Shown piece by piece: positions 48,078 through 60,830 of a stretch of 64,000 nucleotides of DNA. Source of the stretch: Citrus sinensis (lineage: Eukaryota; Streptophyta; Magnoliopsida; Sapindales; Rutaceae); contig NC_068559.1 in assembly GCF_022201045.2 (NCBI RefSeq), positions 3,942,501-4,006,500 on the forward strand, read 5' to 3'. Both the position numbers and the translations under genes were made by a program. Under the pieces are notes generated by a model, which saw nothing but the letters and a program-made list of their open reading frames with translations, did no database searches and was not told where the DNA came from. Positions within the stretch are counted from its first letter, which is position 1; every line of letters begins with the position of its first letter.

Positions 48078-50349
48078 CTATCGTAGTTTCACATCGATGG
48101 TATCATTGATGAGCTGTGGCTCCCATATTTTCACATCATCATCGATGTAAATCTCACCGTTGATCATCGCGATCACCATTGACATGCAGGGTCGGAGGCT
48201 GGATTTTCTTGTACACATAGTAGGCCAACCTTCAGGAACCGAATGGCTTCATTTTCTGAGAAGTTACCGTACAATATAGGATCCACTAAATGCTGAAGCT
48301 CGTTTGTATTGTACATTTCCCAAACCTGCTTGGATGCATAGATATTTCCTATTTCAATTTGCTTTGTTATCATATATGCATGTATACACATGGATATATT
48401 ATGTAATAAACCTTTTGAACGAAAACTTTCTAGAGTGAATGTGTGCTCTTTACAAAATTCATATTGAAGCAATGCATTGCTAAAAAAATTTTGTAAAGTG
48501 ACGACGTTCGTGGAAGAGAGTAACTTGATGAAGTACCTTTACGGTATCAAATAATCAAATATGGTTCTCTCTCTGTCTTTTTTTTTTTTCCTTCCTTAGA
48601 AATAAAAAATCTTGTACAAAGTATATTACCTTCTCCACTAGATAGTACTCTCCAAGCTCTGGGTGGAATTGAACTGCTTTTTCTCCAGTGACTATTTGAA
48701 GAAGCAGTACTCCAAAACTATAAACATCTGATTTTGGATTTAAATGTCCGCTATCTGCATAGTTGGAGCTATATGTTAAAAAAATAACATACAGTTTCAA
48801 TAATCTGATACCTTTAATTTCAAAAAACAATGTATTATAATATATATACTTACAGTGTGCCTGCTACTTGTGTACTAACATGAGCGGCATTCTCATGAAG
48901 TAGCTTGGAGAGGCCAAAATCTGATATTTTAGGATTCATATTTTTGTCCAAAAGAATATTGTTAGGTTTAATATCTCCATGCACAATATGTGGTTTGATT
49001 CCTTCATGAATATAAGCAAGTCCCCGAGCAACTCCCAGTGCAATTTCTCGCCTCGCTGTCCAACTAAACTTAGCTCTATTTTTCTCCTCACCTAGCATCA
49101 ATTCAAGAAACAAAATTTATAATCATATAACATTACAAGCACCTTTGCATAAAGAAATTATAAAAATGACAGTCTCAAAAGCGCCGTAATATCGAAGATG
49201 GAAAGATAGAAATGTATACCAAGAAATGTTTGAGATAGACTGTTCTTTTGCATGTAATCATAAACAAGAATTCTGGAAGGCCCGTCAATGCAACCACCGT
49301 GAAGCTTAACGAGATTCTCGTGACAAACATTCGCCCTGGAAGCGACTTCGGACAAGAATTTTTTCTCCCCTTGCTTGGATTCCATTGAAAGCACTTTCAC
49401 AGCTACAAGAGTTCCATCTTGAAGCCGTCCCTTTAAAATCCAATTGAATAATGATGAAATCAAAGTCTATGCATATATTCTGAAGCTTCATATATAGGTC
49501 AATTCATGTAAAATTAGAGAATGAATATACCTTATACACGGAGCCAAATCCTCCTTCGCCAATTTTATTGGATTTACAGAAGCCGTTGGTGGCAATTTCT
49601 AGTTCCTTGTAGGAGAACGCATTAATATTTTTCAGGATCTGTACACCTGATTTAATGAAAAAGTTAGCTATATATATGCTGAAGCAGCGGAATTACACTC
49701 TAATTAATTTTTGTCTGAGGAGCTTCGCTAACTAATTTTTAAACAGCATTTTTTACAAGCCACATGAGTTCGAATCTGAAAACATAAAATTAAAAAATTA
49801 ATGTGGGCTTTATCCACCCCTACCTTTAAAAAAAAAGTAAAAACAGAAAAAACAATAAATTATTATGCATATGCTTGCAATATGAATAAATACCCCCAAG
49901 CTTGCGCCTCCCTTTGCGGAATGAGAATCAAATTAATGTTATTTTCTAGTATTAGATAGGAAGAATTCTCATGTACAGGTTAATGCAAATGCATTGTGCA
50001 ACTTCTTGTAAGAGAGTATAGCAAATTTTTATTTTTCAACGATAATAAACATATATATATATATATATATGGGAGTTGTTTTTAACCCAAGTTTTAATCA
50101 AATGCAAAAGTTCATATGAGAGAAGGACTTTTTTAACTCGTTATGAATGAACCAAAAAATGTTGTACGCGAGATGATGATAGGATGTAGATGAAGAAAAA
50201 ACCAATGACAGAAAATTCTTTTCATCAATTACTGTACTTTTTTTTTTGCAAATAAATTAATTTATATATACATAATTAGCTCCTACAGTGTTCTCTGTAG
50301 AGAGTTTTGATGGAGAAGAGAAGCACCTCGACAAATAAAAAAAGAACAT
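48078..50349 (-). pseudogene. RLCK copy C, recent pseudogene
   Basis: All six exons are traceable: exon 1 near 50287-50349 (MFFFYLSRCF), exon 2 about 49530-49646, exon 3 about 49221-49437, exon 4 about 48856-49095, exon 5 about 48631-48770, exon 6 48078-48325. Lesions: the intron 1 donor GGTAAT is GCTAAT; exon 5 has lost the GYLAP start and its normal acceptor context; one A is missing in exon 6 (GAAAATCC), which shifts the frame before the conserved LRPxMS block. The catalytic HRD motif in exon 4 reads HGD, so even without the breaks the enzyme would lack the HRD arginine. Still very similar to copy D, so decay is recent. Confidence 0.85.
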
Positions 50350-50497
50350 TTACGTCAAAACAGCCAGGACGAGACTGGTTATTGACTTCTGAATTAAATT
50401 CGTTGCAAGGATATTTGCAAAGGACTGAGAAAAAGGATACTACTTCGCAACAAAATGTGCCAACTAAGAATTATTAGCTCAAAACGATATATATAAT

Positions 50498-51596
50498 TAG
50501 GGGTGGGCATGGGTTGGATTTTAAGTCAACCCAAACTAAATCATAAAAATTTGGATCCAACCCAAACCAACCCAAATATTTTTAACCCAACCCAAACCAA
50601 ACCATTTGGGTTTGGTTTGAATTTTATTATCAAAATAATTTTTATTTTAATAAAATTTAATTATATCAAAATTATAATAATTATTAATTGTTATTAATTA
50701 TTAAATTGATATTAAAATAAAAAAAATATAGTGGATAGAAACTATAAATTTTACAATAACTTAATCCTTAAATTAAAGAATACTAGAAAATCAAAATAAC
50801 GTTTAATCACAAAAATTATTATTTCTCAATAAATAAGAACGTACACTTTAATAATAAACTTTCACAAACATGACATTAACAATCTAATAATAAATTTTGC
50901 CACTTGTTGTTGATTTAATTATGCAATATTTATTTTTATTTATCGTTTTGGTAGTTTTGCGTTATGTTGTCTACTTATATGCTTAATTTTAGGGAGATTA
51001 CCACTTTCCTCCCTACAGTAATCAATATATATCATTTTTCCCCCTTCTGTTTTTATAATGGCCAAAAACCCCCCCTAATAGTATAAGTTTACAATATTAC
51101 CCTTATTTTCAACTACTCTTTTATTTATATTTATTATAAATTAAATAAATCACATGAATAGAAACTAAATAAAAAATAAAACATTAAAAATAAGAAATAT
51201 ATGTTTTGATATGAACAAAAAAATTAATAATAAAAATTTTTTATACTTATTTATTTTGTGAAAATTTTCTTATAATAAATATATAAGAAAATTATTAGTA
51301 AAATGATAAAAAAATTATTATAAGAAAACTTGAATGACAAATAAAAATTTATTTTAAATAATAAAATATTTTACCTATTTATGTTCATTTATTTTGTTTT
51401 CATTTATTTCATTTGAAAAATTTGAATGTTGGGGTTTTGTTCATAACCCATGGGTAAACCATACCCAACCCATAATAAAATGGTTTTCTATATAAAATCC
51501 ACATCTAATCCATTTTCATGATTTGCCCAACCCAAACCATTTAATTTGGTTTGGGTTTGGATAAACCCATGGGTTGTGGGTTTATGCCCACCCCTA
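50498..51596. mobile_element. hAT-like element with AT-rich core
   Basis: A 1,099-bp element. Left end TAGGGGTGGGCAT, right end ATGCCCACCCCTA (perfect 13-bp inverted pair), with 8-bp duplication TATATAAT (50490-50497, 51597-51604). Sub-terminal AACCCAAACC repeats are mirrored at both ends. No transposase. Inserted upstream of RLCK copy C. Confidence 0.88.
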
Positions 51597-51689
51597 TATA
51601 TAATCATCATTTAAGAATTATTTTATTCCCAATTGGGTCGCTAAAACTAAATTATTCAAGGAGTGGTGTGTGTGTATATATATATATAA

Positions 51690-51850
51690 AAGACTGTTTC
51701 TTAATCCATGTATGAAAATTTCAACGGCTCAGATCTTGATTGATATGTTCGCATGTTTTTTAGCACCATTGGATTGTGCATTCCATGGACAGAACGACTA
51801 AAGGGAGAAGGGTGGCGGCTTGTACTAATTATTGTATTTCTGCACGTTAT
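51690..51850. repeat. Duplicated upstream block of the RLCK cluster
   Basis: Shares the runs TTCGCATGTTTT, TAGCACC or CAGCACC, TTGGATTG, CATTCCAT, GGAGAAGG and GGCGG, in the same order, with 57520-57640. Each lies about 1.3 kb (ignoring the hAT insert) or 0.3 kb upstream of copies C and D, so the duplication unit covered gene and promoter. Confidence 0.75.
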
Positions 51851-52846
51851 TTTTATTTATTTATTTTTTTTTTCCTTTCTTACATCGAAGTTAGATCCAG
51901 AAATAAGCAGAAATAGTATAAAACTGCAAACGTGTGACGCAGTCTATGGATCATGTCAAGGTCAAAGTGGTAAGTCCTGACTCCTGAAACTTTTGCGAGC
52001 CGTGATACTCTAGAATTTGTCAATTGAATCTTCATATTCGTTAATATCCTTAATACTATCTCTTTGCACATAATTATCATTTTATTTTTCAATATTTTTG
52101 ACTTTCATTTTCAAAATTCAAATTTGTGTGCTGCTTGGGGACCGATCAATTTGGTAATTAATTAATAAGCCAAAGAATATTAAAGAAATTAATATCCTTG
52201 CAGTGAAATCAATACTACCAAAATCATGCACTTTTATCTCTATTTTATTGTTTGCAATTGTGATTCCTGGCCCTTATGGTTAAAAATTATCACTAGTGCC
52301 CTTCTAATAACGTTGAAAACGTGTTGAATCTTAATTTTACATATGCAATTAACCAATAGAATCATGTGATATATATGTCTTTTGTATACGCGTCATTTGG
52401 GGCACTGAGGCAGAAATAGGATTTTCATTCGGAAGGGTACAAAAGGAAGAAGCCATGAACTTAAGTTGGTTATCAAATAAAATCAATAAAAATGAGGGGG
52501 CAAATAATAACGACTATAATACCACCAAAGTTAAAACTTGAATAGATTTTGGCATAAATATTTTAAACTTAAGGCCAAATTTAAATTTGCACAGATCTGG
52601 TATCTGGGTCACATGGTTCTCCCTCTACATGTCATTTTGGTTGATTATTCGTACTTCCAGTGTACGTAAGTTTTTTGTAGTTAACAAATAATACCATATT
52701 AATCCTTGTAATAAACTTAATAATTATATTTGTTTGGGATGCGCCTTTAAAAATATGTTACATAATTGCTAACAACCATTTACTTAGATTTGTCGACATC
52801 CCCTCCTTAGTTCTAAACTAGAGAGTTCGAATCTCTTATATATATA
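51851..52846. other. Intergenic upstream flank of copy C
   Basis: No gene. 52140-52260 (TAATAAGCCAAAGA) resembles 63870-63890 and 57860-57930, further evidence of duplicated RLCK flanks. Confidence 0.5.
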
Positions 52847-53100
52847 CAGTACAACCTCTGTAGATTAATAGGGTTGGAAACATATAAAATTTACTAATTA
52901 AAAGAGAAATTAAATAATCAATAAATAAACAATTTACTAGTTTACATAGTTATAAGATTCTTTTTTTTTTTATAAAAAGTATTATCTCATTATTTTATCA
53001 AAATTATTAGTTCAGTCCATTGACCTAGTGATGACCGTGAAAATTTATTATATAATCGAGATTATTAATTTATTGAGTATTAATTTATAAAGATTTTACT
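52847..53100. mobile_element. Emigrant/Lemi1-like (pogo/Tc1-mariner) MITE
   Basis: The left end CAGTACAACCTCTGTAG, preceded by TA, and the right end AAAGATTTTACT are imperfect inverted ends resembling CAGTAxAACCTCTATAAATTAATA elements known from plants. About 250 bp, non-coding. The right border merges with a microsatellite. Confidence 0.6.
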
Positions 53101-53133
53101 TTCTCTCTCTGTGTGTAGAGAGAGAGAGAGAGT
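53101..53133. repeat. (CT)n-(GT)n-(AG)n microsatellite
   Basis: Short CT, GT and AG runs in succession at the edge of the MITE. Confidence 0.9.
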
Positions 53134-53278
53134 CCTATTTTGATGTGGGTGCCCTCATTTTTATTTTTTTATGTGAACACATTAGTAAATCATATGATTT
53201 AATGAAGTCAATGTAGATACGTTATTAAACCATATGATTTTATATTAAACCATATATGTATAAGAAGAAAATTACAGT

Positions 53279-53444
53279 GTACACACACGCGCGCGCGCGC
53301 GCGCGCACGCACGAACGCACACCCACACACACACACACACACGCACGCATGCACACACATACACACACGCACGCGCACACACACACACATGCACACACAT
53401 GCACGCACGCACACACACACACACACGCGCACGCACACGCTTAT
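53279..53444. repeat. Alternating purine-pyrimidine tract (CA)n(CG)n
   Basis: About 165 bp of almost perfect alternation of CA and CG units, including a (CG)10-like core at 53288-53306. Such tracts favour left-handed Z-DNA. Another (CA)n lies at 53522-53537. Open frames over it are artefacts. Confidence 0.95.
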
Positions 53445-53914
53445 ATTGAATGAAACACTGAATATATGGCTTATGGCTTATGGCTTAATAGCATATCCGT
53501 ATAAGAAGAAAATTAGGGTGTCCACACACACACACACAATAGGAAAAAACAGTTCTGTCAAACCCTCACAATTTTAAATTCAAAATTGCATGAATTATAA
53601 ATTGAACCTCATCATAACTTTACAAATAATATTTTGTCCCTCAAATTGGAAGATTTTGTAGTGTTTTTTTTTTAAATTTGAATAAATTTGAATTTGGCTG
53701 AAATTTGAATAGGTCCAAACACAAATGTATAACATGCTTTTCTTTTTTCAATATCTAAATATAAATGGTATCTTTTTTTTATAAATGAAAAAAATATTAA
53801 ATATAGTTATTTGACATATGTATCTTTTTAATTTATAAAAAAAGATTAGGTTTATATTTTAGAAAATAAATATATTTAATAGAGATATTGTTGAATATAA
53901 TATTTACTTCTTGT

Positions 53915-54333
53915 TAGGGGTGGCAAAAATACTCGCCCGGTCCGGACCCGGACTGCACCCGAGTGTCGTGGGCTAGGTATTACCTGACCTAGGTATGAAG
54001 CCGGGTCGATCTTGGGCATTACTTGATAAATCTGGAGCCCGACCTGGAACCCGGATTATATATATATATATATATATTTATATTTATTTGACTCATTTAT
54101 TATATATATAAAGTTTTAAACACTTAAAGTTTATATTTTCATGTCAAATTTTATTGAAATAAATTTAAAACTTATAAAATTACCAAAAAATAAAAAATTA
54201 TACACATATAATATTAACACATATAAAATCCAGGTACCTGGATTAAAACCTGGCCTGGGCATCTAAAAATTGCATTCGGGCCGGGTTCGGGCATTGCGAT
54301 ACCCAGACCCAGTTCGGGGTTTTGCCAACCCTA
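53915..54333. mobile_element. Short hAT-family element, copy 2
   Basis: A 419-bp sister of the element at 12122-12522. Ends TAGGGGTGGCAAAA and TTTTGCCAACCCTA; flanks CTTCTTGT and CTTCTTAA (8 bp, two changes). CCGGACCCGG sub-terminal motifs and the core around AAGTTTTAAACACTTAAA are shared with copy 1. Confidence 0.82.
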
Positions 54334-54505
54334 CTTCTTAATTCTTATTCAAATAAAAATCACAAAACTTCTCTTTTTTTTTTTTAATTCAAATGTAAAT
54401 ATCTGAAAATCAGATATAAGTTAAAAATAAATAAATAAATTTTAAAAAATTTGACTTCAGACATTTGGGTGCCGCAGCATTCTACCATGCTTCGTAGGAT
54501 CGTTG

Positions 54506-57250
54506 CTAATAGCGTAGTTTCACATCCATGATATCATTGATAAGCCCCGGCTCCCATATTTCCACGTCATCGTCGATGTCGACGTCACCGTTGATCATCT
54601 CGATCACCGTCGACATGCGAGGTCGGAGGCTAGATTTTTCTTGTACACAGAGTAGGCCAACCTTCAGGAATCGAACGGCTTCATTTCCTGAGAAGTTACC
54701 GCATAGCATTGGATCCACTAAATGTTGAAGCTTGTCTGTGTTGTGCATTTCCCAAGCCTGCTTGATTGCACGAAATATTTAAATCTCCAATTTTCTCCGT
54801 TGTCTTATACACTTTATTTGCTGAAAATTTTTAGATGCAATTTACAAAATTGATATCGGAGCAACGCATTAATAGTTTTCATTATTTTTTTACTACTAAA
54901 CACCGGTGGTGTATTGATTCTCCAATTCACATTTTGTAAAGTATGGATGTCCCCACACTTTATGATATCAAATATGGTACCATTTTTGGAAAGAAAGAAT
55001 CATCTACAAAACGGATTATGAATAGATACATATAAGTATATAAACACATATTACCTTCTCCACTAGATAATACTCTCCAAGCTCTTTGTCAAAATGAACT
55101 GCTGCTTGCCCGGTGACTATTTGAAGAAGTAGCACCCCAAAACTATAGATATCTGATTTTGGATTTAAATGACCACTAACAGCATAGTCTGGAGCGAGAT
55201 AGCCTCTAATTTAATTTGTACAAAATTAAGTGAGCATAAATAATTTCAACAACCTTATACAATAAACAGATAAAATTAATTTGTGAATTTGAATTTAATG
55301 TTAAGCTATCAGCATTGTGTTGAGTTTTTACAACATTGTGATTGATAATTATTAGATAAAAAATGATTGTCAAAAATCAAATATTAATTGTTCACTACTG
55401 TAAATGCACACGTGACTAATGATTATAAAAAGATTCAGCAGAGACCAGCTCAATATCGAATCTAAATTTATAATATGTATGTTGTTGCACTTACAATGTG
55501 CCAGCGACTCGTGTGCTAATATGAGTAATGTCCTCTGGGAATAACTTGGAGAGGCCAAAATCTGAGATTTTAGGATTAAAATTTTGATCCAAAAGAATAT
55601 TACTAGGTTTAATATCTCGATGCACAATACTTGGCTTAATTTCCTCATGAATATAAGCAAGCCCCCGAGCAATTCCTAGTGCAATTTCCCGCCTTGCTGT
55701 CCAGCTAAATTTAGCTCTATTTTTCTCCTCACCTGCCATTAATTCAAGATTAATTAAAAAAAATATTAATTAATTCAAGAAACCACGTTGCATTAATTAA
55801 GAAAACAGAACATTACAGACATGTATATACACTACTATATTGAAAGGCTCAACATCGAGTGTGTTTTATGTTTCTGATTTAACGTCAAGATGCCATAGGA
55901 TTAATACAGGATATTAAAAACTTATCAGGATTAAAATGGGTAAAATAATTTTTAACAGGGGCCAAAATATCATTCCTTACAAGAAAAAAGTGCTTTTATA
56001 CTAATCAAATTACAAAATAACATTTTCAAACAAATCTGTAATATCAAAGATGGGGAGACTTATATACAAATACCAAGCAATGTTTGAGAGAGACTGTTGT
56101 TTTGCATGTAATCATAGACAATGATTCTACAAGGCCCTTCAATGCAACCACCATGAAGCTTTACAAGATTTTCGTGACAAATATTTGCCATTGAAGCTAC
56201 TTCTGACATGAATTCTTTCTCTCCTTGCTTGGATTCCACTGAAAGCACTTTCACAGCTACAACAGTTCCATCTTGAAGCTTTCCCTTTAAGGACAATTCA
56301 AGAAATAAATTAATTTTTATGAACATATTTTAAAATTAATTCGATTAATCAAACCAAAATTACAGAAAATATACCTTATAAACGGAGCCAAATCCACCTT
56401 CGCCAACTTTATTGGATGAACAGAAGCCATTAGTGGCACTTTTCAGTTCATTGTAGGAGATTGCATTAATATTTTTCAAAATTTTTGCACCTGATTTCGT
56501 GAAAAAGTTAACTACATGAAGCTTACTTAAGACGAATAATTAACTTATATGTTAGGATCAATGATGTGATCATACTGACCAATTACCCCTGACCACATTG
56601 CTTGATAAGTTGACAATAACAACATGTGAAGCCAATTTATAAGAGACATTTAAGGAAAAACTAAAAGGGTAAGTGCTCCTTTAGACTTTAAAGTTCGAGC
56701 TAATTTCATATATAGTTAGTTCTTAAATTTATAAAAATTAATTAAAACACCTTGTTGTATATTGTTCTCATTAAAATTTATTTATTTTTATTTAATTATT
56801 CTCTACTTTTACTTATAACATATGAGTTCAATTTCACTATTAATTTATATTGGATGGAAATGAAGTTCAATTTATTTGACTAATTTTTGAAAATACAAAA
56901 ACCAACAACCTAATTGACCAAATCCTAAGATTGAAGAGGCATTTATCCTAATAAAATTGACAATAATTAATTTTAAATATATTGACTATGCAAACTCTGA
57001 AAGAAAGTTGGTCAAAATTATAACAAAATACAGAAGTTCACATGAGAGAAAGACTCTTAACTCTATGAATGAACCATATGTATGTATGTATGAGATGATC
57101 ACATGAGGATGAACACTAGAAAAATGTTTTTAGATATGTGCTTTTTTCAAATGCAATAATTTGTATTTGTATATTACCTCCTACAGTGTCCTCTGCAGAG
57201 AAATTTGATGGCCAAGCAAAGCACCTTGACAAAGGAAAAAAGAACTTCAT
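54506..57250 (-). CDS. Receptor-like cytoplasmic kinase (CRPK1/At1g16670 type), copy D
   Basis: Intact six-exon copy: 57178-57250, 56375-56490, 56074-56284, 55495-55732, 55055-55205, 54506-54757, joining in phase to 346 aa. Same motif order as copy [60 protein letters not shown] (APD instead of the usual APE), and [14 protein letters not shown]. The N terminus begins [11 protein letters not shown]. The C-terminal tail is 12 residues shorter than in copy A and ends KLRY. RD-type kinase, probably active in cytoplasmic stress signalling (inferred from family). It is the 5'-most copy in the window and the closest relative of pseudogene C. Confidence 0.92.
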
Positions 57251-58170
57251 CTCATCAAATTATCTATGTAATTTACTTCTGATCATGCATGAATACTAAC
57301 GAAAGAAAAGAAAGAGATTTCACATTGAAATGTATGTGCCAGTGACTTTTAGCTGAAAACGTTTATAATGTATATATAGCAATCATTAAAGAATTTTTTT
57401 ATTGCCACTTGGTTAATCAGTGAAGTAATCAATTAGCAAATCGTTAAATTAAACCGTGATTCAAGTAAGGAGCGTTGGTACGTGTACGACTCTTTAATTA
57501 TACATTAAATTTTTGATTGCCCAGATCTTTAATTGATATTTTCGCATGTTTTCAGCACCGTTGGATTGCACATTCCATTGACTTGGTGGAGAGAGGACGA
57601 ACCGGAGAAGGGCGGCGGTTAGTATTAATTATTGTTTATGCATGTATGATTGCTTTTGTTTAATATTTTTGACTCTTTGATAAGCAAAATTATCATATTT
57701 AAATTACTGAGTGTTTTGCAGTCTATGGACTTCAGAATCATTATAATTACAATCTAGGTCAATGTGAGTCATGAAATTTTGAGGATTTAGCCAGCCATGA
57801 TGATCTAGACAATTTGTTGAATTGGTATTAGAACAAGAAGGATGCCGCGAAATTGTTAATTGAGATGAATAAGCAATTTTATAACCTTAATTAAATTGAA
57901 GTCAATACCGTATCATGCTCTCTTATCCCTCATTTCATTGTTTGCCAATTGCCACATGTTACCCTTTCAGTCTATTTAATATAGATGGTTTAAAAAAAGA
58001 AAAAATAGAGAGAGACTGAGAGAGAGATAGGATTATAACTTATACTCAAAAATTAGTTTAAGAGTTGAGAATTACTTCAAGTCCGTATTATATTATCAGC
58101 TAATGTGAAATATTTTCCTCCGCAAAGGTGCTAATCAGAACTGAACATTGCTTGTTAAACCCAATGATTT
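57251..58170. other. Upstream region of RLCK copy D
   Basis: Promoter side of copy D. Contains the duplicated block 57520-57640 shared with 51720-51850. No gene. Ends at the CACTA insertion. Confidence 0.55.
57520..57640. repeat. Duplicated upstream block (partner of 51690-51850)
   Basis: Same ordered words (TTCGCATGTTTT, CAGCACCGTTGGATTG, GAGAAGGGCGGCGG) as the block upstream of copy C. Confidence 0.75.
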
Positions 58171-58904
58171 TGTTACAACAAATATGACTTATTATAGCAC
58201 TAATTTATAGCGTTTTATATCAAATGCCATTACAATCATACATTTTATAGCATTTTTGATAAAAATTGCTATTAAATTAAAATTTTATTAGATGTATAAC
58301 ATTACTTTTATGACATATTTTTTAAAAGTTATAAAAACGTTAGTTAGCATAGCATTTTGTAAACAAAGTTATAAAATAAATTGTTACTTAATAGTTTTTA
58401 TGACATTCTTTGTAAAAGCTATTGGAAAAAACAAATTATAACATTTATAAAATGCTATAGAAATAAAAAAAATCATTATAAAATAAATATTGAAAAGATA
58501 ACTTTATATAAAGTGTTATAAAATTTATTATAAAAAAATCTCCAAAATGGCGCTAATTTTTTTATATTGGCGCCCATTCTTCCCATCCCAAGAAAAAGCC
58601 CAAAATTTTCTCCAAATCCCTTTCATCTCTTTCTCTCTGCAGCTCTAAACTTTCTCTTTTTCCCTTTTCCTAATCGGTCAAAAGTAGCTGGTTCATCTTC
58701 TCAAATCAATCCATCAGGTATGTACAAAGCTTTAAGCTTGTTATGTGCTTTAAAAGATCAAAAGGAATAATAAAATAATACAAAGCTTTAAGCTTTCTAT
58801 TACTTGCATTTTTTTTCCTTTTAGCTGTAAATATAATAAAAATATCCTTTCTTTTTTATATATTTCATGGCTCCATGGTCTCGGGTCAAGTGAGGACTTT
58901 AAGA

Positions 58905-59695
58905 TGATGGACAAAACTTGGGTTCAACTTAAAAGGTTTTTTAACTCACCAAATAACAATTATGTATTTACTATTTTCTTATAATGTTATTAATTTTAAT
59001 TGATATTTTATGTTTATTTGTAGAAATACAAAAGAATATCGCGAAGGAGTAAAAAAGTTTGTGGAAAATGCAACATTAAATGTAGAAAACCAAGGTTTAT
59101 TGAGATGTCCATGTAAAAAATGTCAAAACCTATGTCATCAAAATGGTGAAACAATTGTATTGCATTTGTTGAAAGACGGGATGGATATGTCTTACACTAC
59201 TTAGATATGGCATGGGGAACAGTTAGGGAAAAAAGGTATTGATGTCGAAATGACTAATACATATAGCATGTCTAGAGATGTAGATGATCATTATAGAGGT
59301 GTTCATGAAATTTTGATGAGCAGCAAGATAATTGCCCAATGAATTTTGTAGAAGATGTTGAAATCCCATTGTACCCAGGTTGCCCAAAGTACACTAGGTT
59401 ATCTGCAGCGGCTGTCTTATATAAATACAAGACTATGTACGGATACTCAAATAAGAGTTTTGATAACCTCTTGGAGATTTTGTGTGATATGTTACCCGAA
59501 TTAAATACTATTCCAAATTCTACTCGTTCAGTTGAAATGTTATTGAAACCATTTCAACTAGATTGTATAAGGATACATGCTTGTGTTAATGACTGTTGCT
59601 TGTTTAGAAATGACTTAGAGAAAAGTGAAACATGTCCTAAATGTGGATCTTCTAGATGGAAGTTAGATGTTTTTCTTTTATGCAGTTCATTATAA
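58905..59695 (+). pseudogene. Truncated CACTA Tnp2-type transposase
   Basis: MDKTWVQLKRFFNSP, then after a short intron EYREGVKKFVENA and LRCPCKKCQNL: the N-terminal transposase-associated domain with its CxxC pairs. Next is a TAG where the family has Trp (YTT-stop-IWHGEQ, near 59201). Then, after a further frame break, comes the start of the Tnp2 region: CPKYTRLSAAAVLYKYK, DMLPELN and CLFRNDLE, ending at CPKCGSSRWK. The catalytic DDE region that should follow is missing and replaced by the tandem array. Confidence 0.85.
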
Positions 59696-59825
59696 AGCAT
59701 GTCGTACGAGGATATATTTTGATTCATTTTAGCAATTCTGTGCGATCACTTTTATTAGGTATGGAAACACTTGTACCAAGCAAACTTTTGTATTTGTCAT
59801 GTTAAGATAATGTATGCAGAATTGT

Positions 59826-60830
59826 TTATATCATTTTTGTATAATGTTTTATGATTTTCTGAAGCTGATCCTGTATTTTAAGAACTTACTGACAGACCTG
59901 GAAACAATGAATAAACTGTATTGATTGGTTATATTCTAGAGTAATTCTTGAATATTTTGGCATTCTAGACTTAATTAGCTTTCATTTAAAATTAGTTTCA
60001 TGTCAATATCATTTTTGTAGAATTTGTTGTGATATTTTGAATTCAACCCTGTATTTTAAGAACACTGACAAAAAACTTACTGACAGACCTGAAAATAATG
60101 AATAAACTGTATTGATCGGTTATATTCTAGAGTAATTCTTGAATATTTTTGAATTCTAGACTTAATTAGCTTTCATTTAAAATTAGTTTCATGTCAATAT
60201 CATTTTTGTAGAATTTGTTGTGAGTTTTTGAATTCAACCCTGTATTTTAAGAACACTGACAAATAACTTACTGACAGACCTAGAAACAATGAATAAACTG
60301 TATTGATCGGTTATATTCTAGAGTAATTCTTGAATATTTTTGCATTCTAGATTTAATTAGCTTTCATTTAAAATTAGTTTCATGTCCATAACATTTTTGT
60401 AGAATTTGTTGTGATTTGTTGAATTCGACCCTGTATTTTAAGAACACTGACAAAGAACTTACTGACAGACCTGGAAACAATGAATAAACTGTATTGATCG
60501 GTTATATTCTAGAGTAATTCTTAAATATTTTTGCATTCTAGACTTAATTAGCTTTCATTTAAAATTAGTTTCATGTCAATATCATTTTTGTAGAATTTGT
60601 TGTGATTTTTTGAATTTGACCCTGTATTTTAAGAACACTGACAAAGAACTTACTGGCAGACCTGGAAACAATGAATAAACTGTATTTATCCGTTATACTC
60701 TAGAATGAGTCATGAATATTATTGCATTCTAGACTTAAGTAGCATTCATTTAAAAGTAGTTTCATGTTAATATCGTTTTTGTAGAATATTTTGTGATTTT
60801 TTGAAGTTGCCCTGTATTTTAGGAACATTG
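59826..60830 (+). repeat. 191-bp tandem repeat array inside the CACTA element
   Basis: The marker GACAGACC (GGCAGACC in the last unit) occurs at 59891, 60082, 60273, 60464 and 60655: four identical steps of 191 bp, about 5.2 units. Each unit includes CCTGTATTTTAAGAAC, TATATTCTAGAGTAATTCTT, TTAATTAGCTTTCATTTAAA and TTTTTGTAGAATTTGTTGTG. The units are highly alike; the outer ones are most diverged. Non-coding. Confidence 0.97.

Noticed and set aside
52825-52850. Possible tRNA (GAGTTCGAATCTC)
   Set aside because: Only a T-arm-like word; it is the flank of an Emigrant-like MITE and no acceptor stem is present.
53208-53577. Open frames with long Cys-Val or His-Thr runs
   Set aside because: They are readings of the CA/CG microsatellite in several frames, with no start context or homology.
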